DNA of 20,241 nt from Paracoccaceae bacterium (GCA_024304875.1 JAMWZF010000015.1:1-20241); one strand, 5' to 3'; positions 1 to 7,411 are shown, counted from the stretch's first letter. The notes: generated by a model from the sequence alone, not told the origin. Numbers and translations are program-made.

Positions 1-1176
1 GAGCACCGGGCGACCGCCGAAGAGATCTGGAAGCTACCCGCCGGCACCGTTCCGGACTGGGTCGGCGCCCACGCTGTGCTTCAGAGCCGGCACCTCAAGG
101 ACGGCAAGATCAACGCCTACTGGATCCAGGTGAACAACAACCTGCAGGCGGCCCCGAACCTGCTGGAAGAGACCTATCCCGGCTATCGCAACCCCGACAA
201 TTTCATCGTGGTGTCGGATGCCTATCCGACCGTCACTGCCGAGGCCGCCGATCTCGTCCTGCCCACCGCCATGTGGGTTGAAAAGGAAGGCGCCTACGGC
301 AACGCCGAGCGGCGCACCCAGTTCTGGCACCAGCTCGTCCCGGCCCCGGGCGAGGCAAAGTCCGACCTCTGGCAGCTCATGGAGTTCTCGAAGCGGTTCA
401 CCACCGACGAGGTCTGGCCCGAAGAGCTTCTCGCGACCGCTCCGGAATATCGGGGCAGGACACTGTTCGAGGTCCTCTACGCCAACGGCAACGTCGATGC
501 CTATGACATCAGCGAGACGGAGGCGCATCCGAATGTCGAGAGTTCGCATTTCGGCTTCTACGTGCAGAAGGGCCTGTTCGAGGAGTACGCCCGCTTCGGC
601 CGCGATCACGGCCATGACCTGGCCGACTTCGACACCTACCACCAGGTGCGCGGACTGCGCTGGCCCGTGGTCAACGGGAAGGAAACCAAGTGGCGCTACC
701 GCGAGGGCTATGACCCCTACGTCACCCCCGGTGCCGGGGTCGAGTTCTATGGGAAGCCGGACGGCCGGGCGAACATCTTCGCGCTACCCTACGAGCCGCC
801 AGCAGAAAGCCCCGACGAGGAATTTCCGTTCTGGCTTGTCACCGGCCGGGTCCTCGAGCATTGGCATTCGGGCTCGATGACCGACCGGGTGCCTGAGTTG
901 CACCGCGCGTTTCCCGATGCCGTCGTCTACATGCATCCCGAGGATGCGGCCGACCTCGGCCTCAGGCGCGGCAGCGCGATCAGGCTGACCTCCCGTCGAG
1001 GCGACATGCTGTCCCGGGTCGAGACCCGGGGGCGCAACCGGGTGCCGCGCGGGCTGATTTTCGTCCCTTGGTTCGACGCCAACCAGTTGATCAACAAGCT
1101 GACGCTGGACGCGACGGACCCGATCTCGAAACAGACCGACTTCAAGAAATGCGCCTGCCGCGTGGAGGCCGCGTAA
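1..1176 (+). CDS. napA: Periplasmic nitrate reductase catalytic subunit NapA, C-terminal part (5' end outside window)
   Basis: Reduces nitrate to nitrite in the periplasm at a Mo-bis-MGD centre. The frame is open from base 1, giving the last 391 residues of a family that is usually about 830 aa. What is visible is the late part of the molybdopterin oxidoreductase domain (the WVEKEGAYGNAERR stretch) and then the molydopterin dinucleotide-binding domain, with FWLVTGRVLEHWHSGSMT, HPEDAADLG and the NapA-typical end DPISKQTDFKKCA. The N-terminal Tat signal, 4Fe-4S cysteines and Mo-ligand cysteine lie upstream of the window and cannot be checked. The TAA stop shares one base with the napB ATG (1174-1178), so napA and napB are translationally coupled. 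Identity is firm; whether napEFD or similar genes precede it is unknown. Confidence 0.97.
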   Translation, partial: EHRATAEEIWKLPAGTVPDWVGAHAVLQSRHLKDGKINAYWIQVNNNLQAAPNLLEETYPGYRNPDNFIVVSDAYPTVTAEAADLVLPTAMWVEKEGAYGNAERRTQFWHQLVPAPGEAKSDLWQLMEFSKRFTTDEVWPEELLATAPEYRGRTLFEVLYANGNVDAYDISETEAHPNVESSHFGFYVQKGLFEEYARFGRDHGHDLADFDTYHQVRGLRWPVVNGKETKWRYREGYDPYVTPGAGVEFYGKPDGRANIFALPYEPPAESPDEEFPFWLVTGRVLEHWHSGSMTDRVPELHRAFPDAVVYMHPEDAADLGLRRGSAIRLTSRRGDMLSRVETRGRNRVPRGLIFVPWFDANQLINKLTLDATDPISKQTDFKKCACRVEAA

Positions 1177-1634
1177 TGAAACTTGCTAGCATCTATCTTG
1201 CGCTGAGCCTCGCATTTGCCGCCCTGGCCGGCTTCGCCATCGCACAGGACGCCGATATCTCGACCCTCCGGCCCACGGCCCCGACCGAGGACGAGATGCC
1301 GCCGCCCATGCGGCCCTTCCAGGACATCCTGGTGCAGGAGCCGCGCAACTATCCCGAGCAGCCGCCCCTGATCCCGCATGACATCGAGGGTTACGAGGTC
1401 TCGGCCAACTACAACAAGTGCCTCAGCTGCCATGCGCGGGCCGCGACGGGCCGGAGCCAGGCGCCAATGGTCTCGGTCACACACTACATCGACCGATCGG
1501 GCCAGGTACTCGCCGCGGTTTCGCCCCGGCGGTATTTCTGCACGCAGTGCCACGTCGCCCAGCACGATGTGGAGCCGACAGTCGCCAATACGTTCATCGA
1601 TATCGATACCCTTCTGACGATGCCGGAGGAGTGA
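1176..1634 (+). CDS. napB: Periplasmic nitrate reductase cytochrome subunit NapB
   Basis: Dihaem c-type cytochrome that passes electrons from NapC to NapA. The 152-residue product has an N-terminal signal peptide (hydrophobic residues about 3-21, likely cleavage after AIA near residue 23). It has exactly two CxxCH haem sites, C82-L-S-C85-H86 and C122-T-Q-C-H126. H103 in the SVTHY segment is placed as a distal haem ligand. Length and haem count are typical of NapB. The ATG at 1176 is chosen because it overlaps the napA stop and directly begins the signal peptide; the frame stays open further upstream inside napA, but that extension would destroy the signal peptide. napC starts 4 bases after its stop, so napABC reads as one operon. 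Confidence 0.97.
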   Translation: MKLASIYLALSLAFAALAGFAIAQDADISTLRPTAPTEDEMPPPMRPFQDILVQEPRNYPEQPPLIPHDIEGYEVSANYNKCLSCHARAATGRSQAPMVSVTHYIDRSGQVLAAVSPRRYFCTQCHVAQHDVEPTVANTFIDIDTLLTMPEE

Positions 1635-1638
1635 CGCG

Positions 1639-2310
1639 ATGTGGAGTTTGATCAAGAAGATCTGGGCCGCCATGCGCCGACCCAGCGTCCACTTTTCCCT
1701 TGGGTTCCTGACACTGGGCGGCTTTCTCTGCGGGATCCTGTTCTGGGGCGGGTTCAACACCGCACTCGAGATGACCAACACGCAGGAGTTCTGCACCGGG
1801 TGTCACGAGATGCGTGACAACGTCTACGCCGACCTCCAGGCGACGGTGCATTTCACCAACGCGTCCGGCGTGCGGGCCAAGTGCTCGGACTGTCATGTGC
1901 CGCACGAGTGGACCAACAAGATCGCCCGCAAGATCGCGGCGTCCAAGGAGGTCTATGGGTGGCTCTTCGGCACCATCGATACCCGCGAGGAGTTCGAGGA
2001 GCATCGCCTGGCGATGGCGCAACGTGAATGGGCGCGGTTCGAGGCGAATGACAGCCTGGAATGTCGCAACTGCCATTCCGAAGAGGCTATGGACTTTTCC
2101 CAGCAGAGTCCCCGCGCGGTCGATGCCCACGAACGGCTGCTCGGCACCGGAGAGGCGACCTGCATCGACTGCCACAAGGGCATTGCCCATACGCTGCCAG
2201 AGATGCCGCCAGAGACGGCCATGCTGCATGGCTTGCCGGCGACCGGCGGGAGCGCGGACGCCAACGCGATCTACGGCTATATCGGAAGCATCGCGCTGCA
2301 CCGCGACTGA
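1639..2310 (+). CDS. napC: Membrane-anchored tetrahaem cytochrome NapC
   Basis: NapC/NirT-family quinol dehydrogenase that oxidises membrane quinol and feeds NapB/NapA. The 223-residue protein has a single N-terminal membrane anchor (about residues 19-39) preceded by basic residues. Four CxxCH sites follow, at 52-56 (CTGCH), 82-86 (CSDCH), 142-146 (CRNCH) and 175-179 (CIDCH). Spacing and number fit NapC rather than a pentahaem TorC. M45 and the acidic and histidine residues near the first haem fit the family's quinol-site region, but this is inference. The gene starts 4 bases after napB. It is the last visible nap gene and runs into a hairpin shared with the convergent pseudoazurin gene. Confidence 0.96.
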   Translation: MWSLIKKIWAAMRRPSVHFSLGFLTLGGFLCGILFWGGFNTALEMTNTQEFCTGCHEMRDNVYADLQATVHFTNASGVRAKCSDCHVPHEWTNKIARKIAASKEVYGWLFGTIDTREEFEEHRLAMAQREWARFEANDSLECRNCHSEEAMDFSQQSPRAVDAHERLLGTGEATCIDCHKGIAHTLPEMPPETAMLHGLPATGGSADANAIYGYIGSIALHRD

Positions 2311-2344
2311 TCGGTCGGGCCCGGGCGGAACTTCAAACGGATAG

Positions 2345-2372
2345 CGCGCACCGAACGATGGTCCGGTGCGCG
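2345..2372. terminator. GC-rich hairpin between convergent napC and pseudoazurin
   Basis: A perfect 9-bp inverted repeat, CGCGCACCG (2345-2353) and CGGTGCGCG (2364-2372), encloses a 10-base loop. It lies midway between two convergent stop codons, so it could end transcripts from both sides. There is no clear T-run on either flank, so intrinsic termination is likely but not certain. Confidence 0.5.
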
Positions 2373-2398
2373 GTTCTGCCACTCGGGGCATCATTAGG

Positions 2399-2839
2399 CT
2401 ACTGGGCGGCGGCCTGGTCGAAGAGTTCGCCCAGGATCTGTGCGGCGCGTCCCGGCGCCCGGACGGCGCGGGCGTCCTCGAGGTTCACCGGCTCGCCGGC
2501 GGTAATCACCGCGACCATGCCCATGCCGTAGTGCGGCTTGCAGCGGATCCCGTAGACGCCTTCCTGGTCGATCGTGATGACGACCTCCTCGTTCAGGGCT
2601 CCGACGACCATCTCTGTCCCGGCAGGAACCATACCCTCGATGGTCTCGGCGTTATGACTGCGGTCGGTCGGCACGAAGCGAACGGTGTCGCCGACGGCGG
2701 CCTCGATGAAGGCGGGTTCGAAGACCATGGCCCCGGCCTCGCCGCGGTTCAGCATTTCGACGACATGTTCCTCTGCCACCGCGGCATGGCCTAGGGCGGC
2801 AGCGAGCGCGGCGGTGATGATGAGGCGTGCAGGTTTCAT
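2399..2839 (-). CDS. paz: Pseudoazurin, type 1 blue copper electron carrier
   Basis: Small periplasmic cupredoxin, a known electron donor to copper nitrite reductase. The 146-residue precursor starts with a signal peptide (about 22 residues, ending AAVA). Type 1 copper ligands are all in place: H62 (in SHN), C100, H103 and M108 in the CKPHYGMGM segment, the same pattern as known pseudoazurins shifted by the signal length. The ATG at 2839 is chosen over longer in-frame starts because it begins the signal peptide and is preceded by a Shine-Dalgarno-like AAGGAC. Upstream (2906-2919) is a perfect NNR-type palindrome. The gene is divergent from nirK, so donor and enzyme appear to be co-induced from one intergenic region. 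Amicyanin or plastocyanin-like proteins are less likely given the CKPHY signature. Confidence 0.93.
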   Translation of the reverse strand: MKPARLIITAALAAALGHAAVAEEHVVEMLNRGEAGAMVFEPAFIEAAVGDTVRFVPTDRSHNAETIEGMVPAGTEMVVGALNEEVVITIDQEGVYGIRCKPHYGMGMVAVITAGEPVNLEDARAVRAPGRAAQILGELFDQAAAQ

Positions 2840-2905
2840 TGTCTGTCCTTTCAGGTCTGACTGATGTCGATGACCGCTATCTGGGGCAGGGCGCCCCGCC
2901 ACACG

Positions 2906-2919
2906 TTGCGCCGGCGCAA
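2906..2919. promoter_or_regulatory. NNR-type palindrome upstream of pseudoazurin
   Basis: TTGCG-ccgg-CGCAA is a perfect palindrome with Crp/Fnr-type 5-4-5 architecture. Its centre lies 73 bases upstream of the pseudoazurin ATG. A site at -41.5 would put the transcription start near 2871 on the minus strand, leaving a leader of about 32 bases. The same word recurs upstream of norC, which points to NnrR binding. This is inference from pattern and position. Confidence 0.75.
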
Positions 2920-2963
2920 AGTCCCGGTTCGTTTGCCGGAGAAACTCGCAATCGGCCGGGAAC

Positions 2964-2977
2964 TTGTGCTTGCGCAA
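2964..2977. promoter_or_regulatory. NNR-type palindrome upstream of nirK
   Basis: TTGTG-cttg-CGCAA differs by one base from the TTGCG-N4-CGCAA word seen at the pseudoazurin and norC promoters. The centre is about 74 bases upstream of the nirK ATG, so a class II position at -41.5 predicts a start near 3012 and a leader of about 33 bases. It lies on the nirK side of a divergent region that carries a second, perfect site 58 bases away. Confidence 0.7.
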
Positions 2978-3044
2978 CGTTCCGGGGCCACGGGTCCGTT
3001 ACCTTTTGGTCAACCGATATGGTTCCGACAAAGGAGTAACCGAA

Positions 3045-4169
3045 ATGATCAGTCGCAGAGCCGCACTGCTGGGCGTCGCCGGAATGGCTGCCGCCCCACT
3101 ACTTGCCAAGGCCGCCAAGGCCGAAAGCGCACCCGACATGTCGATGGCCGCTGCTGCGGACGTCTCGCACCTGCCTCGCATCAGGCACGAGCTTGTCGCG
3201 CCGCCCTTCGTTCATGCCCACGAACAAGTTGCAACCGGCGGGCCGCGGGTCGTCGAGTTCACCATGGATATCATCGAGAAGGAGATGCAGGTCGCCGATG
3301 ACGCCTGGGTTCAGGCGATGACCTTCAACGGCTCGGTCCCCGGCCCGATGATGGTGGTCCACGAGGGCGACTATCTGGAGCTGACCCTGCGCAACCCGCA
3401 CACGAACATGCTCGAGCACAATATCGACTTCCACGCCGCGACCGGCGCTCTGGGCGGCGGCGCGCTGACCAAGGTGATGCCGGGCGAGCAGACGATCCTG
3501 CGCTTCAAGGCCACGCGGCCGGGCGTCTTCGTCTATCACTGCGCCCCCGGCGGCGCGATGATCCCTTGGCACGTCGTCTCGGGCATGTCGGGCGCGGTGA
3601 TGATCCTGCCCCGTGACGGGTTGAAGGATCACCAAGGCAACCCCGTGCGCTACGACCGCGTTGCCTACATCGGCGAGAACGATTTCTACATCCCGCGGGA
3701 CGATAGCGGCCGCTACATCCGCTACCCCGACGCGGTTTCCGGCTATTCGGACATGATGGACAAGATGAACACGCTGACCCCCACCCACGTCGTCTTCAAC
3801 GGCGCGGTCGGGGCGCTGACCGGGGACCGGGCGCTCAAGGCGACCGTGGGCGAGAAGGTGCTCTTCATCCACGCCCAGGCGAACCGGGACAGCCGGCCGC
3901 ACCTGATCGGCGGACACGGCGACCTGGTTTGGGAAGCCGGCAAGTTCAACAACCCGCCGGCCCGCGACTTCGAGACATGGTTCATCCGCGGTGGCTCGGC
4001 CGGGGCGGCGCTCTACGAGTTCCTGCAGCCCGGCGTCTATGCCTACGTGAACCACAACCTGATCGAGGCGGTGAACCTCGGCGCAACGGCCCACGTCGTG
4101 GTCGAGGGCGACTGGAACAATGACCTGATGGAACAGGTCATGGCCCCGACAGCCTACGGCTCCTTCTGA
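3045..4169 (+). CDS. nirK: Copper-containing nitrite reductase NirK
   Basis: Periplasmic trimeric enzyme reducing nitrite to NO. The 374-residue precursor has a twin-arginine signal (SRRAALLG at residues 3-10) and two cupredoxin domains. All expected copper ligands are present: type 1 Cu H125, C166, H176, M181; type 2 Cu H130, H165 and H337 (in YAYVNHNLIEA). Catalytic D128 and H286 (RPHLIGGHGD) are also there. The spacing matches well-studied NirK proteins with a constant offset of about 30. The ATG at 3045 is chosen because AAGGAG lies 8 bases upstream and the Tat motif follows at once. Neighbours are divergent pseudoazurin, its probable electron donor, and downstream nirV. Regulation is probably by NnrR through the site at 2964-2977. 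Confidence 0.98.
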   Translation: MISRRAALLGVAGMAAAPLLAKAAKAESAPDMSMAAAADVSHLPRIRHELVAPPFVHAHEQVATGGPRVVEFTMDIIEKEMQVADDAWVQAMTFNGSVPGPMMVVHEGDYLELTLRNPHTNMLEHNIDFHAATGALGGGALTKVMPGEQTILRFKATRPGVFVYHCAPGGAMIPWHVVSGMSGAVMILPRDGLKDHQGNPVRYDRVAYIGENDFYIPRDDSGRYIRYPDAVSGYSDMMDKMNTLTPTHVVFNGAVGALTGDRALKATVGEKVLFIHAQANRDSRPHLIGGHGDLVWEAGKFNNPPARDFETWFIRGGSAGAALYEFLQPGVYAYVNHNLIEAVNLGATAHVVVEGDWNNDLMEQVMAPTAYGSF

Positions 4170-4197
4170 GCCGGGCTGCTCGATGCGGGTTAAACCT

Positions 4198-4223
4198 GGG
4201 GCGGCCCCGAGACGGGTCGCCCC
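4198..4223 (+). terminator. Strong hairpin in the nirK-nirV gap
   Basis: A 10-bp GC-rich stem (4198-4207 with 4214-4223, one G-T pair) closes a 6-base loop and is followed by the AT-rich ATTCATTT. It could be a partial terminator that lowers nirV relative to nirK, or a 3' stabiliser of the nirK message. The sequence cannot distinguish these. Confidence 0.5.
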
Positions 4224-4242
4224 ATTCATTTCCGAGGACGAC

Positions 4243-5055
4243 ATGAAGATACTGTCTACCCTGCTATTGACCGCCGCCCTAGGCGGCGTGGGGATGGGCG
4301 GCTGGCAGATCGCGCAGCCCCCGGCCGACGCCACGGCCCCGCCCACCGTGACCCTGCCCGCGGGCGTATATAACTGGCGGCCTTCCGGGGATTGGCTGTC
4401 GAACGGACGCCCCGTGTCGCCGCCGTTGATCCGCCGCGCCTACGACGCGCCGCTCGAGATCATGGCCTACCACGTCACTAGAGGCGCCTACGCAGAGTGT
4501 CTGAATGCTGGCGCGTGCCCGGATACCGACACCGACCTGTCCCGGGCCGAACTGCCGATGGTGGGGGTCAGCTTTCTCGATGCCGAGGCCTACGCGGCTT
4601 GGCTGTCTGATGCGACGGGCGCAACATGGCGCCTGCCGTCGGACGAGGAATGGCAGCGCGCCGCGGCAGAGCGCTTCGTCGACGATGCCGTTCTCGGCGG
4701 CGATTGGGAAACCTACGACCCCGGCAAATGGCTTACCGACAGCTACGCCCGCAACATCGAAAACCGGGATGGCTGGGTCCACCCGGTGCAGCCTGCCGGA
4801 GCATACGGAGTGAACAGCCGGGGTCTTCACGACCTGGCCGGTAACGTTTGGGAATGGACCTCGACCTGCCAGACGGCAGGTGAGATTGCGGATGACGGCA
4901 CGATGGAGGTCACGCGGGAGCGGTGTTTCGTGCGCGTCGTCGCCGGTCAGCACCGCGCAATGGTTCTGGAGTTCGTCCGCGATGCGAAGTCCGGCGGCTG
5001 TGGTGCCGGGGTGCCGCCGGACTACCTTGGCTTCCGGCTCGTGCGGGAGAGTTGA
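4243..5055 (+). CDS. nirV: NirV, formylglycine-generating-enzyme-like protein linked to nirK
   Basis: Secreted or lipid-free periplasmic protein of the FGE-sulfatase (SUMF1) fold. Genes of this kind follow nirK in Rhodobacter-type denitrifiers; the molecular role is not established. The 270 residues begin with a signal-like hydrophobic segment (about 3-20). Fold signatures are GVSFLDAEAYAAWLS, LPSDEEWQRAAA, GLHDLAGNVWEWTSTC and the terminal YLGFRLVR. In the segment RVVAGQHRAMVLEFVRD, where true formylglycine-generating enzymes carry their two catalytic cysteines, I see methionine and valine instead, so this is probably not an active FGE. The start at 4243 gives the signal peptide and has GAGGA just upstream; a longer in-frame start at 4183 would bury it and sit inside the hairpin region. 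The gene is transcribed after nirK. Confidence 0.85.
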   Translation: MKILSTLLLTAALGGVGMGGWQIAQPPADATAPPTVTLPAGVYNWRPSGDWLSNGRPVSPPLIRRAYDAPLEIMAYHVTRGAYAECLNAGACPDTDTDLSRAELPMVGVSFLDAEAYAAWLSDATGATWRLPSDEEWQRAAAERFVDDAVLGGDWETYDPGKWLTDSYARNIENRDGWVHPVQPAGAYGVNSRGLHDLAGNVWEWTSTCQTAGEIADDGTMEVTRERCFVRVVAGQHRAMVLEFVRDAKSGGCGAGVPPDYLGFRLVRES

Positions 5056-5056
5056 A

Positions 5057-5081
5057 GCGGCTTGCTAGATAGTAAAGCCGC
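5057..5081. terminator. Hairpin between convergent nirV and nnrS
   Basis: GCGGCTT (5057-5063) and AAGCCGC (5075-5081) form a perfect 7-bp stem with an 11-base loop directly after the nirV stop. On the nnrS side it lies 41 bases beyond the stop. It is placed to act as a bidirectional terminator; no long T-run is visible. Confidence 0.45.
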
Positions 5082-5121
5082 GCTGACCCTCGAGCGCCTT
5101 GTCGTCTCCGCCTCCCATCGG

Positions 5122-6318
5122 TCAGTGCGCCGGGTTCGGCCGCTTGCGGTCCGGCGATGGCAGGGCCAGCCAGAGACCCATGCGACCAGCAATCATCACA
5201 AAGCCGGCGGTCCAGAGCACAGCCGCAAGGGTGATGCCATCGATGCCGCCGAGGTTCAGGGTGGGCAGGGCGGCCCTGATCAGGGCGGCCAGCGCGATCA
5301 GCAAGAAGGCACTGGCCAGCGCCGGGCCCGCTTCCAGGCTGCGCCCGGTATGGCCGCGGGTCGCGCGCATCATCACGGCGACGGTCATGCCCCCGATCGC
5401 TCCGATCCCCCAGAGGTGGACCCCCGCGGCGGGTGCCAGCCATCCGGCGGCGGCGCCCGCCGTCGCGACCAGGCCAAGGGGGACGAAGGCATAGGCGACA
5501 TGCAACATCGCCAGGAGAGGCGAACGCCATGTCGCGGCGGCCCTCCACCGGGCCATACGGGCGAGGTGCAGCACTCCCCCGAGGCCCAGAAGCGCCCCCG
5601 CTGCGCCCGAGGTGGGCGCCATGGTCCAGGCGATCAGTCCCAGCGCCCCGGCCGCAATGCAGATCCCGTCGAACCGGCTGAAGGGCACCGGCATCCGGTC
5701 CGCGTCCTGCTTGGCCAGCCAGTTCCGGGTGAAGCTGGGAATGATCCGCCCGCCGATCAGGGTGATTAGGAAGATCACGACCCCGATTCCGAGCCGCAGC
5801 CCATAATTTGCTGCTCCATGCACCATCGCCTCGAGGTGGAAGGTGACATTGGCGGCGAGAAAGACCAGCACGGGCACCACCACCTTCAGATTCCGCCAGT
5901 TGCGTCCTGCCACGATCTCGCGCGCGATCATCGCCACGATGACAAGCAGGAAGGCGCAGTCCAGTGCCATGACCGTCACCGGGCCGACATCGAAAACTCC
6001 GGACACAGAGAGCCGCCCCAGGATCCAGAGTGCGGTCAGCGCCACCAGGGGCCAGCCGCGGGTCGGCATCCGCCCGGTCCAGTTCGGCACGGCGGTGAAC
6101 AGGAACCCGGCGATCACCGCCGCGGCATAGCCGAAGAGCATCTCGTGCACGTGCCAGTCGAGAGGCGAGAAGGGACCGGAAAGCGTCAGGTCGCCGCGCC
6201 ATGCCAACAGCCAGACCGGCACCACGGCCAGCCCGAAGAGGCTCGCGGAAAGGAAAAATGGCCGGAACCCGTGGCTGAATAGGGCAAGACCGGGGTAGGG
6301 CGCACGGGAGTCAGACAT
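5122..6318 (-). CDS. nnrS: NnrS family haem-copper membrane protein
   Basis: Integral membrane protein of the NnrS family, which is linked to nitric oxide metabolism and stress and reported to bind haem and copper. The 398 residues are almost entirely hydrophobic helices (about 12 predicted by eye). Family signatures include the N-terminal LFSHGFRPFFLSASLFG, DWHVHEMLFGYAAAVIAGFLFTAVPNW, FLAANVTFHLEA, GGRIIPSFTRNWL, and AVMMRATRGHTGR with conserved histidines. The ATG at 6318 is preceded by AGGAGA at good spacing; another ATG at 6336 would add only six residues. It is divergent from nnrR and convergent with nirV. The NNR-like site near nnrR lies about 147 bases upstream and might also serve this gene. 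Confidence 0.93.
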   Translation of the reverse strand: MSDSRAPYPGLALFSHGFRPFFLSASLFGLAVVPVWLLAWRGDLTLSGPFSPLDWHVHEMLFGYAAAVIAGFLFTAVPNWTGRMPTRGWPLVALTALWILGRLSVSGVFDVGPVTVMALDCAFLLVIVAMIAREIVAGRNWRNLKVVVPVLVFLAANVTFHLEAMVHGAANYGLRLGIGVVIFLITLIGGRIIPSFTRNWLAKQDADRMPVPFSRFDGICIAAGALGLIAWTMAPTSGAAGALLGLGGVLHLARMARWRAAATWRSPLLAMLHVAYAFVPLGLVATAGAAAGWLAPAAGVHLWGIGAIGGMTVAVMMRATRGHTGRSLEAGPALASAFLLIALAALIRAALPTLNLGGIDGITLAAVLWTAGFVMIAGRMGLWLALPSPDRKRPNPAH

Positions 6319-6457
6319 AGAAGTTCTCCTTGCCATGAAACGAAGCCGGGCCGGACCGAAGAGGGAACGACGGTCGCGGCCCGGTAACGGGGCCGAACCA
6401 TGGGTTGGCCGGCTATTCCGTCCGGCGTGATTGTGAGGTAGCCACGGGCCGCGTTCT

Positions 6458-6471
6458 TTGCTCTTCCGCAA
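6458..6471. promoter_or_regulatory. NNR-type palindrome immediately upstream of nnrR
   Basis: TTGCT-cttc-CGCAA matches the NNR word with one mismatch. It ends only 15 bases before the predicted TTG start of nnrR and overlaps the region just upstream of its ribosome-binding site. Activation of nnrR from -41.5 would place the transcript start inside the gene. Autorepression, control of divergent nnrS, or a downstream true start are therefore better explanations. Confidence 0.6.
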
Positions 6472-6486
6472 CCTTGGAGCCTGATC

Positions 6487-7182
6487 TTGGCCCGTCTCGA
6501 CGAAAGCCTCCTGACCGGCCTGCCGCCCTTCTCTCGCCTGGAGCGGTCTCAGATCCGCGCGATCCTCGATCAGGCCACCTCGCGCCGCTACGACGAGGGG
6601 ACGGCGGTATTCCGCGAGGGGATGCCGGCCGAGCGGTTCTACCTGCTGCTCGACGGCACGATCCGCGTCGTGCGCACGACCGAGACCGGCGAGCAGGTCA
6701 TCGCGCTGCACATCCCTCCGGGGCAACTCTTCGGCATCGCCCCGGCCATCGGCCGCGACAGCTACCCGGCCAGCGCGATTTGCGCCGCCGAGTGCCTTGC
6801 CCTGTCCTGGCCGGTCCGGCTCTGGTCGGGGTTCTCCGCCGCATACGACGGCTTTGCCACCGAAAGCTACAAGACGCTCGGCGGCAGGCTGGGCGAGTTC
6901 CAGGCCCGGGTCACGGATCTGGCCACCAAGGCAGTTGAACAGCGTGTCGCCTCGGCCCTATTGCGGATGGTGAACCAGTCGGGGCGCAAGGTGGAGGGGG
7001 GGATCGAGATCGCCTTTCCGATCACTCGCGCCAACATCTCCGAGATGACGGGCACGACGTTGCACACCGTCAGCCGTTTGCTCTCGGCCTGGGAGAAGCA
7101 GGGGATCGTCCGCTCGACCCGCAAGCACATCACTGTGACGGAGCCCCACCAGCTCGTCCTGCTGAGCGGCGCTGCCGGGTAG
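6487..7182 (+). CDS. nnrR: Crp/Fnr-family nitric-oxide-responsive regulator NnrR
   Basis: DNA-binding activator of denitrification genes. The 231 residues comprise a cyclic-nucleotide-binding-like sensor domain (about 15-125), a dimerisation helix (about 130-165) and a Crp-type winged helix (about 175-225). The recognition helix reads T-L-H193-T-V-S196-R197, with histidine where FNR has glutamate. The N-terminal cysteine cluster of FNR is absent (the only cysteines are in AICAAECLA), so this is not an oxygen-sensing Fe-S FNR; NO sensing through haem is inferred from the NNR/DNR group. The start codon is TTG, supported by GGAG 7 bases upstream and by good family length. It sits between nnrS and nor, and its likely target palindromes occur at pseudoazurin, nirK and norC. 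Confidence 0.88.
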   Translation: MARLDESLLTGLPPFSRLERSQIRAILDQATSRRYDEGTAVFREGMPAERFYLLLDGTIRVVRTTETGEQVIALHIPPGQLFGIAPAIGRDSYPASAICAAECLALSWPVRLWSGFSAAYDGFATESYKTLGGRLGEFQARVTDLATKAVEQRVASALLRMVNQSGRKVEGGIEIAFPITRANISEMTGTTLHTVSRLLSAWEKQGIVRSTRKHITVTEPHQLVLLSGAAG

Positions 7183-7183
7183 A

Positions 7184-7411
7184 TCAACCGGTCCGGACCG
7201 GCACCACGCCCGCCGCCCGACGCAAGTCCTCGCGGAACAGCTCTTCCTCAAGATCGTATTCCTCGACCGCGTCGATCACCGTGTGAAACGGCGCGATCGG
7301 GCAGCCGACGCAGAGCATGCGGCGGTCGATGAAGGCCAGCGCTACCTGGGGCCAGTGGTCGAACATCACCGCGAGTGAAAGGTCTGGGTCGTCGAAGTCG
7401 GGACGGCGCAT
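7184..7411 (-). CDS. Small DUF1858 / hybrid-cluster-associated redox disulfide protein
   Basis: Cytosolic 75-residue protein with one CxxC pair, C34-V-G-C37, followed by PIAPFHTVIDAVEEY. This is the signature of DUF1858-type 'redox disulfide' proteins found next to NO and hybrid-cluster genes. No signal peptide or membrane segment is visible. The function is not established; a thiol redox or metal-handling role linked to NO stress is inference. AAGGAG lies 8 bases before the ATG at 7411. The gene is divergent from norC, and the perfect NNR palindrome (7465-7478) lies 54 bases upstream, so one site may control both. Its stop is one base from the nnrR stop. Confidence 0.85.
   Translation of the reverse strand: MRRPDFDDPDLSLAVMFDHWPQVALAFIDRRMLCVGCPIAPFHTVIDAVEEYDLEEELFREDLRRAAGVVPVRTG
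7188..7201. terminator. 14-bp perfect palindrome at the nnrR/DUF1858 convergent end
   Basis: CCGGTCCGGACCGG is fully self-complementary (stem CCGGT/ACCGG, loop CCGG). It sits within the last codons of the DUF1858 gene, 5 bases beyond the nnrR stop. With almost no intergenic space here, it may act as a shared terminator. There is no T-run. Confidence 0.3.

Noticed and set aside
1087..1094. TTGATCAA, which resembles an FNR half-site pair
   Set aside because: It lies inside the napA coding region, and the half-sites have no 4-base spacer, so it does not fit a Crp/Fnr site.
1594..2394. 266-codon minus-strand frame over napC
   Set aside because: Antisense to a four-haem NapC with all motifs intact; its sequence shows no recognisable family.
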